Assembly (NCBI GenBank): GCA_963693285.1
Contig: OY848918.1
Location: 3,229,876 to 3,293,875 of the forward strand
Source of the DNA: Xestospongia muta
Lineage: Eukaryota > Porifera > Demospongiae > Haplosclerida > Petrosiidae
Reading direction: 5' to 3'
Length of the DNA: 64,000 bases
The notes under the pieces were generated by a model. That model saw nothing but the letters and a program-made list of their open reading frames with translations. It was not told the origin of the DNA and searched no databases. Within the stretch, counting starts at the first letter, position 1. The number at the start of each line of letters is the position of its first letter. Both the position numbers and the translations under genes were made by a program. Below, one piece after another: positions 47,166 through 57,062 of this stretch.

Positions 47166-48965
47166 ATGACCAAACAAGAACAAGAGAAAATTAGGTCTCT
47201 TCGACGAGTTCTCGAATCAACTCTAGACTCGAGAGATGCTGCCCTTGGTCAGTTAGTACAATGTGGATGTCTAAGAAGTTTTGCTAATGAAATGTTTTCT
47301 GCTACACTCATTTCTGGTGAAGTTAAGAAACAACCAGAGTTTGACAAGATTATGGGCGAGTTTAAAGCTAAAATGTTATTTATAGACACTCAATGTAAAC
47401 TAGAGGAGCACTGTTACAAGTTAGTAATGGTTTTAAAGACGTTAGGTGGTCCATTAATTGAAGCAGCAAATGTACTCGAACAATCCTGGGTTGATGCAGT
47501 TTGGGGTCAACTACAAATTCAGCTAACTATCACAAGACAACCACAAACTAATGACCAACCTCAAAACAAAGAAACATACTTTCAGTATCTAAAACAACAA
47601 CAACAACGTCGTTCTAGTCAGTCAGGATACCAGCCCACTATCCCATATTGTGCCCCACCCCCAACAGAAATGCCAAGATCATCACATGATATAAACAGTA
47701 CACTACGACAATTCCCTCAATTTCGAGATGATCTTGTAACTATGGCATCCATGATTTTATACCAGTATGGTGATCAGTCTAATGAGACCTTAGAAGCAAT
47801 GTGGTCGCAACAAGTAGGTCAGACCACACACCAGCAATCTCTTTCCCATCGAGCAAGTACACCTTCTGCTTTACATTTTCCTCCAACTGTTCCTCCTCAC
47901 CAAGGATCTGATAATTATTCTACATATTCATATGATGAGGCACAACAATCAACTCAAGATCTTAATAGTACAAATAGCACGTGGGGGTTGACTAGGCAAC
48001 AAAGCCACACCGCAACTGTTGGCCGTGATGGTACTGTATGTAATGATATGGTTGTTCCTTTAACAGACCCATCAATAATGGTACGTGGTTCCTCTTTAAC
48101 TCATTCTAATCTTCATGTACCTCGTACTGATGGACACTCTGATATAGTACCTGGATCCAATATATTTAACCACACCCACTTATTTCCACAACAGCCTGGT
48201 ATTCCGGTCAGCCGGTCCTCAACAGGTGATACAGTGACACCTTTACAATCACTAAATCTTAGTGAAGGAACTCAACCATATACCTCCGACACCATCTCTC
48301 CCATGTCAAATAATCCTTCGTCCTCATATGTCCAGCCCATTCCTACATCAAGTCCATCACATAGTGAAGACAAATCCTTAAAAACAAGGACAAACCCCAT
48401 TGTTCTAGGGTCACCATTACTTCATTCTGATACCACCAACCTTACTATAAATGAACAAGATACACATAGAATGTCAAACTCGTCTACAGGAACTGCTAAC
48501 ACACCAATTGCCATTGAACAAGATGATTCAACACATCCTCTTTCCAGTAATGCTACTTTATTGACTAAACCAAGTCATGTTTACTCAGACAATCAAATTT
48601 CCAGTATACCTCGACTAAACACAGACTCAGAGGAAGGAGGACTACGACATAGAAGAGGTAATGTTGGGACAGATATACTATTGTCGATGACTCCTGAAGA
48701 GACAACAAATGATGAAACTTCAACTGTGAATACAAGAGATGAGATAGTAACAAAGAAATCAACTCTGCCCATTACTAGTACCGATAATGAATCATTGCAT
48801 AAAGAACTTAAACAGCTCAAACATGATATAACTCTATTGGAAAATGATCTGAGTCACAAGAAACATTTAATATGCTTACTTTATGTAGCTGTTGTCTGTT
48901 TATTTATATTTTGTTTACTACTTCTATACTTAACTGCTAAATTAGCGAGTAAGCCAATCTCTTAG
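47166..48965 (+). CDS. Array gene C1: GGP domain, long Q/P/S-rich linker, coiled coil, C-terminal TM
   Basis: 599 residues, one exon. The GGP domain is at about 8-120 (FANEMFSATLISGEV, IMGEFKAKML, LEEHCYKLVMVLKTLGGPLI). The linker (about 120-540) is rich in Gln, Pro, Ser and Thr; its first half is the source of exon 1 in H1-H4 (YLKQQQQRRSSQSGYQP, QSNETLEAMWSQQV). EETTNDETSTVNTRDEIV near the end is also found in H1-H3. A short coiled coil (LHKELKQLKHDITLLENDL) leads to the hydrophobic tail LICLLYVAVVCLFIFCLLLL. A membrane-anchored adaptor is likely; function unknown. Confidence 0.85.
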   Translation: MTKQEQEKIRSLRRVLESTLDSRDAALGQLVQCGCLRSFANEMFSATLISGEVKKQPEFDKIMGEFKAKMLFIDTQCKLEEHCYKLVMVLKTLGGPLIEAANVLEQSWVDAVWGQLQIQLTITRQPQTNDQPQNKETYFQYLKQQQQRRSSQSGYQPTIPYCAPPPTEMPRSSHDINSTLRQFPQFRDDLVTMASMILYQYGDQSNETLEAMWSQQVGQTTHQQSLSHRASTPSALHFPPTVPPHQGSDNYSTYSYDEAQQSTQDLNSTNSTWGLTRQQSHTATVGRDGTVCNDMVVPLTDPSIMVRGSSLTHSNLHVPRTDGHSDIVPGSNIFNHTHLFPQQPGIPVSRSSTGDTVTPLQSLNLSEGTQPYTSDTISPMSNNPSSSYVQPIPTSSPSHSEDKSLKTRTNPIVLGSPLLHSDTTNLTINEQDTHRMSNSSTGTANTPIAIEQDDSTHPLSSNATLLTKPSHVYSDNQISSIPRLNTDSEEGGLRHRRGNVGTDILLSMTPEETTNDETSTVNTRDEIVTKKSTLPITSTDNESLHKELKQLKHDITLLENDLSHKKHLICLLYVAVVCLFIFCLLLLYLTAKLASKPIS

Positions 48966-49100
48966 TTATAGAATTTAAATTGTTTTCTTTATTGCTAAAA
49001 AATTAAGTATAATATTATTCAAAATTCCAAGAACATAAAAAGCCACGCCAGTCATTATGGGTGTGGCTGGACAATTCCGCTCTAATAAAGGTGGGGCTGA

Positions 49101-50372
49101 ATGACTCGCTTTATGGCTGAAAAAAGAGAAGAGACAGAACTATATGAGGAAATCGATGAAGTTGATGATCCAAAAACGATCGAAATCAGGCGTGTTGTAG
49201 TCCAAGAGTTAAATCGCTATAACGACAAGTTATCTCACGCGCTTGATCAATCCCTCCCCAAGTTTGCAAGCTTAATGCTAGGACGTCAATTTATCACAAA
49301 TTATGTCTACGAAAAAAATCAAACGTTTGAAGCCATCATGCATGACTTCAAAGCCGGACTGGATATGTTGAACCTTGAAGAACTTTGTGATCATTGTTCA
49401 AAGTTTTTGACTGTCCTTATTGAAGTTGGTGGACCTTCTTCACAAGCGGCTGAACGACTAAAAAGAAACTGGAACAAGGAAGTACACAAAAAATGTAAGA
49501 TAACTTTTCTTCCATATCCTCAACAAGAGATATCACAGCCAGTTGAATCTTGTATCACTTCTAACCATTCTCGGAAGTCAAGTCAATCTGAAGTACAACT
49601 CTCTGGGTACTCCACTCCTAACAATGTTTATAACAGTCCTAATATAAGTGGTACGTCACCACCTCATAATGAACACGCTAGAAGATTTTCAAGTACTGTA
49701 TCAACTGTTTCACAGCATCTCAAAGAAACCACTGACCAGCATTTTTCTTATACTAAAGATATTCCAGAAACAACCAAGGAGCCTGGAACTACATTAGAAG
49801 ATATGGCACTTCGTCCAGTCCAACATCACTTTCAACCTGATCATGTTGTAGTATCCAATACAGGCTCAGAAATTAAGAGTTCACGCCAAACAGATCCAAT
49901 AGATTGTGGCCATCGCTATTCACTTCAAGAAACATCTCGCCTACCATCAAGTTACAATGAAGGTATGTTAAGGAGTTATCACACCACTGAGCTACAGCAA
50001 CAAATTGACTATTTGAAACTTTGGAGAGAAATTTCTGAATTGAAGGAACTTCAAACTAAGACAGCAAAAGCTCAAGAAAAACTAAAAGCAAAAGTACAAA
50101 AACAAAAGAAGAAAATAGATGGACTGGAACAAGAACTAACTATTAGAGGTCAAGGCAAAAGCCAACATGTGATACAAACATTAATAGAATGGTTAACTGA
50201 ACAGGATAAGTTGTTAAAGACTTTAATAGCTGAACAAAAGGACTGCATCACAAAAGAAAGAGATCAGAGGAATCAAGAATTAGAAAGACTGGAAATGCTA
50301 GAAAAACAACAAACTGAAAGATATAATCAACTAGAGAAACTATTGTCACGTACAGACACAGATATAAACTAA
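49101..50372 (+). CDS. Array gene B3: GGP domain and coiled coil without a membrane tail
   Basis: 423 residues, one exon; a second in-frame ATG at 49113 gives MAEKRE, as in other members. The GGP domain is at about 20-135 (FASLMLGRQFITNYV, IMHDFKAGLDML, EVGGPSSQAAERL). The linker is S/T-rich. The coiled coil runs from about 300 to the end (KAQEKLKAKVQKQKKKI, ERLEMLEKQQTERYNQLEK). The frame ends in SRTDTDIN and no hydrophobic segment is found downstream in any frame, so the product should be soluble. It starts only 135 bases after C1. Confidence 0.85.
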   Translation: MTRFMAEKREETELYEEIDEVDDPKTIEIRRVVVQELNRYNDKLSHALDQSLPKFASLMLGRQFITNYVYEKNQTFEAIMHDFKAGLDMLNLEELCDHCSKFLTVLIEVGGPSSQAAERLKRNWNKEVHKKCKITFLPYPQQEISQPVESCITSNHSRKSSQSEVQLSGYSTPNNVYNSPNISGTSPPHNEHARRFSSTVSTVSQHLKETTDQHFSYTKDIPETTKEPGTTLEDMALRPVQHHFQPDHVVVSNTGSEIKSSRQTDPIDCGHRYSLQETSRLPSSYNEGMLRSYHTTELQQQIDYLKLWREISELKELQTKTAKAQEKLKAKVQKQKKKIDGLEQELTIRGQGKSQHVIQTLIEWLTEQDKLLKTLIAEQKDCITKERDQRNQELERLEMLEKQQTERYNQLEKLLSRTDTDIN

Positions 50373-51089
50373 GTACCCATACATATGGAGGTAGCTAGTC
50401 AGCTGATAAACTTATATACTTAGAGAAGTTGTATAGTTATAGAGTCTATCATTTACTATTGATATGATGTAGTTATTTTGTAATAATAATGTGCATAACA
50501 TAAATATACATGAACTTTAACAAAAAGAATTATTTTCATACGATAATAATATAGCAAAACTGCATTGTTATAATTAATTAATTGTTAAACAACAATTATC
50601 AAAATAATGCATGCAGACAAATATTTATAATAATAATAATGTAATAATTATGAATGATTAGAGATCTAAAAATAATAAAATAATAAAATAATAATAGTCA
50701 TCATATCGAAGAGCAATCAAAAAAATAATTTACAATACAATATTATAATAATTCAATTCTATGGAGTATATACATGTACAACAAAACAAGTGATTTACTT
50801 AAATTCCTACAGTGACCTTGGGTAAATGAAACTACAGTCAATAAAGATGTGAAGGCAAATGTAAGAATACGGATGTCGTCCAGAGTAATGAGGTAAAAAT
50901 TAATATATATAATATTAACTATATACCTTATTAGTCATATTTATTATTTATTCATAGTGAGCCTGCCCCTCCCCCGATTAAAAGCAAACAGTAAAGTAGG
51001 AGCAACAATACTCGTTTCCTCTTTCTCTTTTATAGGGACACGAACAACTATACCTCACCCGCTCTAGTGTGCGTATGACAGTTAGATCA
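50373..51089. other. AT-rich intergenic region
   Basis: It contains runs of ATAATAATAATA and TAATAAAATAATAAAATAAT (50625-50695) and no gene. The last 150 bases are richer in C/T and probably hold the promoter and leader of A5. Confidence 0.5.
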
Positions 51090-52505
51090 ATGGCAGAAAA
51101 ACCAGATATTACAAGTCTGGAAGAAGATGAAGAACTAAGAGAAGTAAACTCTGACAGTTTGAAGCAAATAAAACAAGAAGTCAAGCGTGTAATAGAAAGT
51201 TGCTATGACGATTTAGCAGAATCATTGTGCTGTTGTCTGCGTAACTTTGCTAACAAAATGCATTCAGCACAATTAATAACTGTTCCTGTTATGAAGAGTG
51301 GAGAATTCAATGCTATCATGCAGGAGTACAAAGCTGGTATGAGTAGCATTCACAGTTGTGAAAATTTGGTAAAATACTGTTCAAAACTGCTTGACATACT
51401 TCAAAGTTTAGGTGGTCCAGCTAAGCGAACTGCTGACGATTTGCATGATAAATGGAACACATCAATTCAAGAAAGGTTCGGTATACCATGTTTCATTCGT
51501 CCAAGAATCAAATCTTTACCCTATGTACCTTCATACATGCCCCCACAAGCTAAACGTCATGCTGCTTCAGACAGTAACTTGAATAGCTTTCACTCTAATA
51601 CTACAACGAATTCTTCAGATGAAACACAAAACAACATTAGATCTCCTCAAGAATTAACCCTCCCCAGACCTATTCCCTCACTATCAGAAGGTTTAGTACC
51701 TGGCGTGGGCAATCGGAAGCCACCCACAACCTATGACAATACAGAGCAAGACTCTGGAATGCCAGCTACTTCCAAAGAAGAAGAGTTTATACAATTTACC
51801 TCACCTCCTACTAGTACTGAAGAAGGTGGTAATTATCCCAGTGATGTTACTTCACATCCTGATCCTGATAGGAAAACAGATAATGATATAGACACTCCCT
51901 CTGGTTATCAGTGTATTAGTATTGAAGAGACAGGCCTAGGTGGTAACCTTAGAGTTGACCAGGAACAAGATACAGAATGTCATGGTATGGGCTTTAGTAA
52001 CGATCAACAAGAATCACACACTTCACATCAAGAGTCTAATGCTAACTCATCTCACGTAATTGATTTAACCCCTCCATCAGATTCAACAAATACTTCCGAA
52101 ACAGAGAAGTCTAGGCCTACTATCAATATAAGATCTACACCAGGCAGCCGCCAAAGACCTGAGAACATTGGTCCAACTCACTCACAAAATCATACACGTC
52201 AAAGAAGAAGCATTCCATCTGTTTCTCCTCAACAAGGATCAAATGGATTAAATATATCTGGTCACTACCACTATGCTAAAGAAAAGACATGTGTGCAAAA
52301 TGCTCACAATACATCATATTATAATAAATTAATTGATTTTAGTCATAAAACTGTCAATTATATACGTTGTGCTACTGAACCTGTTCCTTTTCTATACAAT
52401 ATAATAGTTGTACTGTTGTGTTTGTTATGTATTTGTGTCTTTACGATCTGTCTAAGTCTTTTGTTATTACTAATAATATTTTGTATATTTGTATATACAC
52501 ATTAG
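51090..52505 (+). CDS. Array gene A5: diverged class A, GGP domain, S/T-rich linker, TM tail
   Basis: 471 residues from MAEKPD (an in-frame ATG also lies at 51075); one exon. The GGP domain is at about 20-130 (FANKMHSAQLITVPV, IMQEYKAGMSSI, LGGPAKRTADDL). The linker is rich in Ser/Thr/Pro and shares the GLVPGVGNRKP motif with the GFVSGVENRK of A1-A4. The C-terminus is a long hydrophobic stretch (YNIIVVLLCLLCICVFTICL and on), long enough for two spans. It has no Death-domain exons or introns, like A1, A3 and A6. Confidence 0.85.
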   Translation: MAEKPDITSLEEDEELREVNSDSLKQIKQEVKRVIESCYDDLAESLCCCLRNFANKMHSAQLITVPVMKSGEFNAIMQEYKAGMSSIHSCENLVKYCSKLLDILQSLGGPAKRTADDLHDKWNTSIQERFGIPCFIRPRIKSLPYVPSYMPPQAKRHAASDSNLNSFHSNTTTNSSDETQNNIRSPQELTLPRPIPSLSEGLVPGVGNRKPPTTYDNTEQDSGMPATSKEEEFIQFTSPPTSTEEGGNYPSDVTSHPDPDRKTDNDIDTPSGYQCISIEETGLGGNLRVDQEQDTECHGMGFSNDQQESHTSHQESNANSSHVIDLTPPSDSTNTSETEKSRPTINIRSTPGSRQRPENIGPTHSQNHTRQRRSIPSVSPQQGSNGLNISGHYHYAKEKTCVQNAHNTSYYNKLIDFSHKTVNYIRCATEPVPFLYNIIVVLLCLLCICVFTICLSLLLLLIIFCIFVYTH

Positions 52506-52710
52506 CAATCCACATGTACTTCTGTAACTATGTATTTAGAAAATAACAAAATTTTAAATTATTGATTACACTATGATTCTAAAAATCTAGTAATAGCAAT
52601 GGTGATACTATCCTTATGATTATTTTAATAATATTCATGAACGTAAGTCTAAAATATAATAATTTATACCATATTTTGATAGTCTAACATAATTAGACAG
52701 TATTCCTGCG
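52506..52710. other. Short AT-rich spacer behind A5
   Basis: No feature beyond probable 3' UTR sequence. Confidence 0.4.
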
Positions 52711-53275
52711 ATGAGTATTAATAACAGTAAAGCATCTACTATGTTAGTACCTCTGGTTGTCCCTCTTCCACCTAATATTGTAACTTCAAAGCCAGAATCA
52801 GGAATGTGGCAACATCCTCATACAGATATGATTGAACTTGGTATGCATCTTGTTACTCTCAAGAATCAGATCAAAAAGCATCATTGTTCAGTGTACCAAC
52901 CACTAGCAGTATTTTACTGTTGTTTAATAGTTTTATGTTAAGGAGTTATCACACCACTGATCTACACCAACAAATTGACTATTTGGAAGTCTGAAAAGAA
53001 ATTTCAGAATTGAAGGAACTACAAACTTAATCAGCAAAAACTCAAGAAAATCTAAAACAAAAGTGCAAAAACAAAAGAAGAAAACAGAAGGCCTAAAACA
53101 AGAACTAACTATTAGAGGTCAAGACAAAAATCAACTTGTGGTACAAATATTAATAAAATGGTTAACTGAGCAATATGCAATTCTTATTGCATGGACTGGA
53201 CAAAGACCTCCTATAAAGCACAGTTTGTTGGGCTCTCATTACATGGTGCTAAAAACCCAACATCATTACATTTGA
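52711..53275 (+). pseudogene. Class B3/E-related pseudogene fragment
   Basis: 52711-52900 resembles the class E linker (PPNIVTSKPESGMWQHPHTD; compare PPQSGSRMQQRRHTD in E1). 52935-53175 is a decayed copy of the B3 coiled-coil region (GGAGTTATCACACCACTG, AGAACTAACTATTAGAGGTC). Stops and frameshifts interrupt it and no GGP domain is present. Confidence 0.8.
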
Positions 53276-53323
53276 GACAAATTTAGGTAAATAATGAATT
53301 ATATAATTAATTTTTATGGATAG

Positions 53324-53703
53324 CCTACCAAAATTATAGGTCATGATAAAGAAGGTAACAAAGTACGTGGAGCAAGTGGAGGTAACTATAATATCTCAAT
53401 ATCTAGTGAATTGTCATAAGTTGTGTTGTATATTTTATTTGTATAGGGATTATTTCCTCCACTGAGGAGTTATTGTTATGTACCCATGATGTTCATCAAG
53501 TTCTTCTTCTCTGTCAATATCTTGGTATTGAATTACCTGACTGCAAAAAGATTGAACATGAAAACCACAACCTTGAAGAACAGAAAGTAAATGTGTTTGG
53601 AATTTGGTTAGATAGAGGAGAACGAACATGGAGAGATTTTATACGTGCATTAGCTAAGCTGAGTCAGTGTGTGGTAGCAAAAGAGTTAGCAAAAAAAACA
53701 TAA
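53324..53703 (+). pseudogene. Two 3' exons of another Death-domain gene
   Basis: Exons 53324-53381 and 53447-53703 join in phase 1 and end in TAA. The second encodes a diverged Death domain (LLLCQYLGIELPDCKKIE, VFGIWLDRGERTWRDFIRAL). Its sequence is clearly different from the Death domains at 14-38 kb. No 5' part is recognisable upstream, so it is a fragment, or the end of a gene whose start was replaced by the pseudogene at 52711. Confidence 0.6.
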
Positions 53704-54282
53704 TGTTTATTACTTTAATTCTGACATTTCTCTTGAAATGTGTAAAGATCTTATTAACTATTGAGAAGATAAAGAAGTGCTATTATTTTTTGTCATAGAT
53801 TTTGTAGCTCTTTCATCATATAGTTTTAGTTTTTACACTAAATTCTTTTACAATTATATTCATTATATTGTGCTTTTTAATATGAAGTTCTTTTTCTCTC
53901 TTGAATGTACTTACTTGTTGTATGTTCAATCTGCCATTACATAGACCTGATTGTCATTTCTTTGTCCAGCTAGGAATGATCTGAGTTACCCTTTGTGTGT
54001 TGATTCTACTACATTAGCTACATACATTAACAAAATCAACATTGTTAACAAACTGCTACAAATAGTAAAATGTATTATAACAACAATAATATAAAAGTCT
54101 TATTATTTTGATTTGTATAGAATCTGAAAACAATCAAATGATTTATAATAATATTTCCGTTTTCATAATGACTATCATATTGGCTAATTATATTATACTA
54201 ATTACATTATAATACCATTCACATGATAGGTGGAGGATATGAGATCATAGATGACATTGCAATGTTAAATAGTAGAATTTAA
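53704..54282 (+). promoter_or_regulatory. Upstream region of C2
   Basis: It shares ordered blocks with the C1 upstream region, ending in GGAGGATATGAGATCAT about 45 bases before the start. No gene is seen. Confidence 0.45.
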
Positions 54283-56076
54283 ATGGCTCAGGAAGAAGAA
54301 GCAACGGTTAAGTCTCTTCGACGAGTCCTCGAATCAACTCTAGACTCGAGATATGCTGCCCTTAGTCAGTTAGTACAATGTGGATGTCTAAGAAGTTTTG
54401 CTAATGAAATGTTTTCTGCTACACTCATTTCTGGTGAAGTTAAGAACCATCCAGAGTTTGACAAAATAGTGGGCGAGTTCAAAGCTAAAATGTTATTTAT
54501 AGACACTCAATGTAAACTAGAGGAGCACTGTTACAAGTTAGTAATGGTTTTAAAGAAGTTAGGTGGTCCATTAATTGAAGCAGCTAATGTACTTGAACAA
54601 TCCTGGGTTGATGCAGTTTGGGATCAACTAAAAATACACCTAACTATTATGAGACCATCACAAGCTAACGATACTCCGGATCCTCAAAACACAAAAGCAT
54701 ACTTACAATATCTTACACAACAACAACATCGTTCTAGTCAGTCAGGATACCAGCCTACTATCACTCATCGTGCCCCACCCCCAGCAGAAATGCCTCGTTC
54801 ATCACACAACATGAACAATACTTTACAACGCAACCCTCAGCTATATGAAGATGTTGCCATCATGGTTGCTACAATTCTACATCAACATCGTGGTCAGTCA
54901 AATGAAACTTTAGGAACAATATATTCCCAACAAGTAAAGCAGACCACACCCCCACAACCTTTACCCCATCATGTTAGTACCAGTCCTAGTGCCTTACATA
55001 CCAGTTCTCCTCAAACTGTTCCTTCTCATCACGAAGTGACTGATGACTATCGTTATGAAGAATCTCAAGAATCCACACAAGACTATTCTAATGGCAATAG
55101 TACGTGGGGGTTTCCAAGGCAACCAGACCACACCTCCAATGGTCTTACAACACAGGATGATATGGTTGGTCCTTTCAGTGATACTCAAAGTCCATGGTTA
55201 TCAGATCCATCAATAATGGCACGTGGTTCCTCTGTAACTCATTCTGGCCATTATATACCTCGAACTGATGGGCACTCTGATACAATTGCTGGGTCTGATA
55301 TATTCAGCCACATTCATTCATTTCTTCAACAGCCTAGTATTCCATTCAGTCGATCTTCAACAGGTGATACAATGATCCCTTTACAACCACAGACTCTTAA
55401 TCAAACGCATGTGCATAGTGATATGTCACCGACGTCTCCTCATCTGAACAAATCCTCAAACACTCAGTTTCTTGGCTCCTTAAATCCTAAAATTCCATCT
55501 CCTACTGAAAACAGACATTTAGAAATCAGACCACACCCACTTGGTCTACCCTTAGCATCCGATCAAATTTCAACTGATAGTTACTCTCGTGAAAACGAAG
55601 CAGGTGTCCGATATAGAAGACGTAGGACACCAAGCCCTGGTGTATCACCACTCTCTGAATCATCAGGTCAAGACGAAGAAAAAAATGATCAATGTGTACC
55701 ATCATTAAACAAGAGAAAGCATGAGATGGTAATCAATGAGTCGACTCTTCCTGTTACAAATACTAGTGAATTAACTCAACACGAAGAGATTGTACAACTT
55801 CGTAGCCGTGTATCACAGCTGGAAATGGACTGCACTAATGTCAAGAGAGACAGCCGTACTAGACTATCCCATCTTGAGGAAGTACATCAGAAAGATATAA
55901 CAATTGCTACTTTACAGAAGGAATTGAGTGAAAAAAGTGGTCAAATTTTAGAACTCAAAATTGCATTTGCTATCACATTTTTTGTACTTACCGCTCTTGT
56001 TTTTGTGGCTGTGTTGGTAAGGTCTTCTCAACCCATCCTACTTCCACCTCCTTCATTACCTCCTAATGATAAATAG
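54283..56076 (+). CDS. Array gene C2: GGP domain, Q/P/S-rich linker, coiled coil, C-terminal TM
   Basis: 597 residues, one exon, start MAQEEEA. The GGP domain (about 8-120) is almost identical to C1 (FANEMFSATLISGEVKNHPE, LGGPLIEAANVL). The linker contains MRPSQAND and QSNETLGTIYSQQVKQTT, the closest match in the window to exon 1 of H1-H4, so a C2-like gene donated that exon. A coiled coil (EEIVQLRSRVSQLEMD and on) is followed by the membrane span IAFAITFFVLTALVFVAVLV. Unlike other members it has a further 20-residue proline-rich end (ILLPPPSLPPNDK), so it is not a minimal tail anchor. Confidence 0.85.
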   Translation: MAQEEEATVKSLRRVLESTLDSRYAALSQLVQCGCLRSFANEMFSATLISGEVKNHPEFDKIVGEFKAKMLFIDTQCKLEEHCYKLVMVLKKLGGPLIEAANVLEQSWVDAVWDQLKIHLTIMRPSQANDTPDPQNTKAYLQYLTQQQHRSSQSGYQPTITHRAPPPAEMPRSSHNMNNTLQRNPQLYEDVAIMVATILHQHRGQSNETLGTIYSQQVKQTTPPQPLPHHVSTSPSALHTSSPQTVPSHHEVTDDYRYEESQESTQDYSNGNSTWGFPRQPDHTSNGLTTQDDMVGPFSDTQSPWLSDPSIMARGSSVTHSGHYIPRTDGHSDTIAGSDIFSHIHSFLQQPSIPFSRSSTGDTMIPLQPQTLNQTHVHSDMSPTSPHLNKSSNTQFLGSLNPKIPSPTENRHLEIRPHPLGLPLASDQISTDSYSRENEAGVRYRRRRTPSPGVSPLSESSGQDEEKNDQCVPSLNKRKHEMVINESTLPVTNTSELTQHEEIVQLRSRVSQLEMDCTNVKRDSRTRLSHLEEVHQKDITIATLQKELSEKSGQILELKIAFAITFFVLTALVFVAVLVRSSQPILLPPPSLPPNDK

Positions 56077-56639
56077 AACTACTTTGTAATGTCTGTATAA
56101 ATCTCATTGATTAGTTTTGTTAATATAGTATAATTAATACAGAAGAACAACAGTGGTTGTTATTATGACAATAGATACCATATAAGTTAAGTATTAAGCT
56201 ATAGACTGATCAACAAGAAAGGTGATCATGACACAGAATTAAACTCCATATGACTATATTGGTAGTGAGGACTCACATAATAACTATATAGTTATAACTA
56301 CCTGAAGAGAAATATAATTGTGTATTTTATTTATTTGTCAGTATACTATTTAAAATAATTTTACAGAGGTCATTTTTGATAATAAGTTAATAACTTAACT
56401 TAATTAGCATAAGTATATATGGTATGGCTCAACTTCTATGAAACACTGTTCTTATATTTCACAGACAGCATTGATGTAGTTATCCATGGCTGGCTGGCTA
56501 CAAGTAGCATGCAAGACTATTCCATTCTGAGAGAGCTTTTTTAAATACTTTAAAAGAAGAATGCAAACATGTATATAGTTGAATTGTTTATCATCAGAGT
56601 GTTACATCAACAGTGACGATTACATATACTAGGTTCTTC
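56077..56639. other. Intergenic, no gene seen
   Basis: AT-rich sequence behind C2 without recognisable features. Confidence 0.5.
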
Positions 56640-56985
56640 TTTCAAGGTTAAGATACCAAACTTGTAGAAACAACAGCTAAAGAATTGGAAGAATTATGTT
56701 AAAGCTAAACTTGAAATTGATTATGGTTAGAAGATTGAATCATATTGTGACAACAATCCAAGGTCAGTGGACAGAAGACTAAGTTTATGCTATCCAAAGA
56801 AGACACCAGGAAGCAAAGAACCAAGATAACACCTCGATCTGCTTTGTACTCACTCAAATAGTCACTGCTTCCATTCCTATGGTGCCAGTGACATGCATCA
56901 ATTGCTATTCTGATCCTAGTTTGGTAGAAAGAGGGCCATCATTATTTCCATCTATAGTTGAGAAAGAAACACCCATCCTTTTAGT
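56640..56985 (+). pseudogene. Decayed class D fragment
   Basis: It matches D1 in two blocks: the end of the GGP domain (GAAACAACAGCTAAAGAATT) and part of the linker (TATTCTGATCCTAGTTTGGT, TTTCCATCTATAGTTGAG). Frame is lost. Confidence 0.7.
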
Positions 56986-57062
56986 GGAACGCCGCCATCT
57001 CTACATTGAAATTTTTATTGTTGGTTAGATTGAGGGCGTGGCTCAAACTTCAACACAGCATC

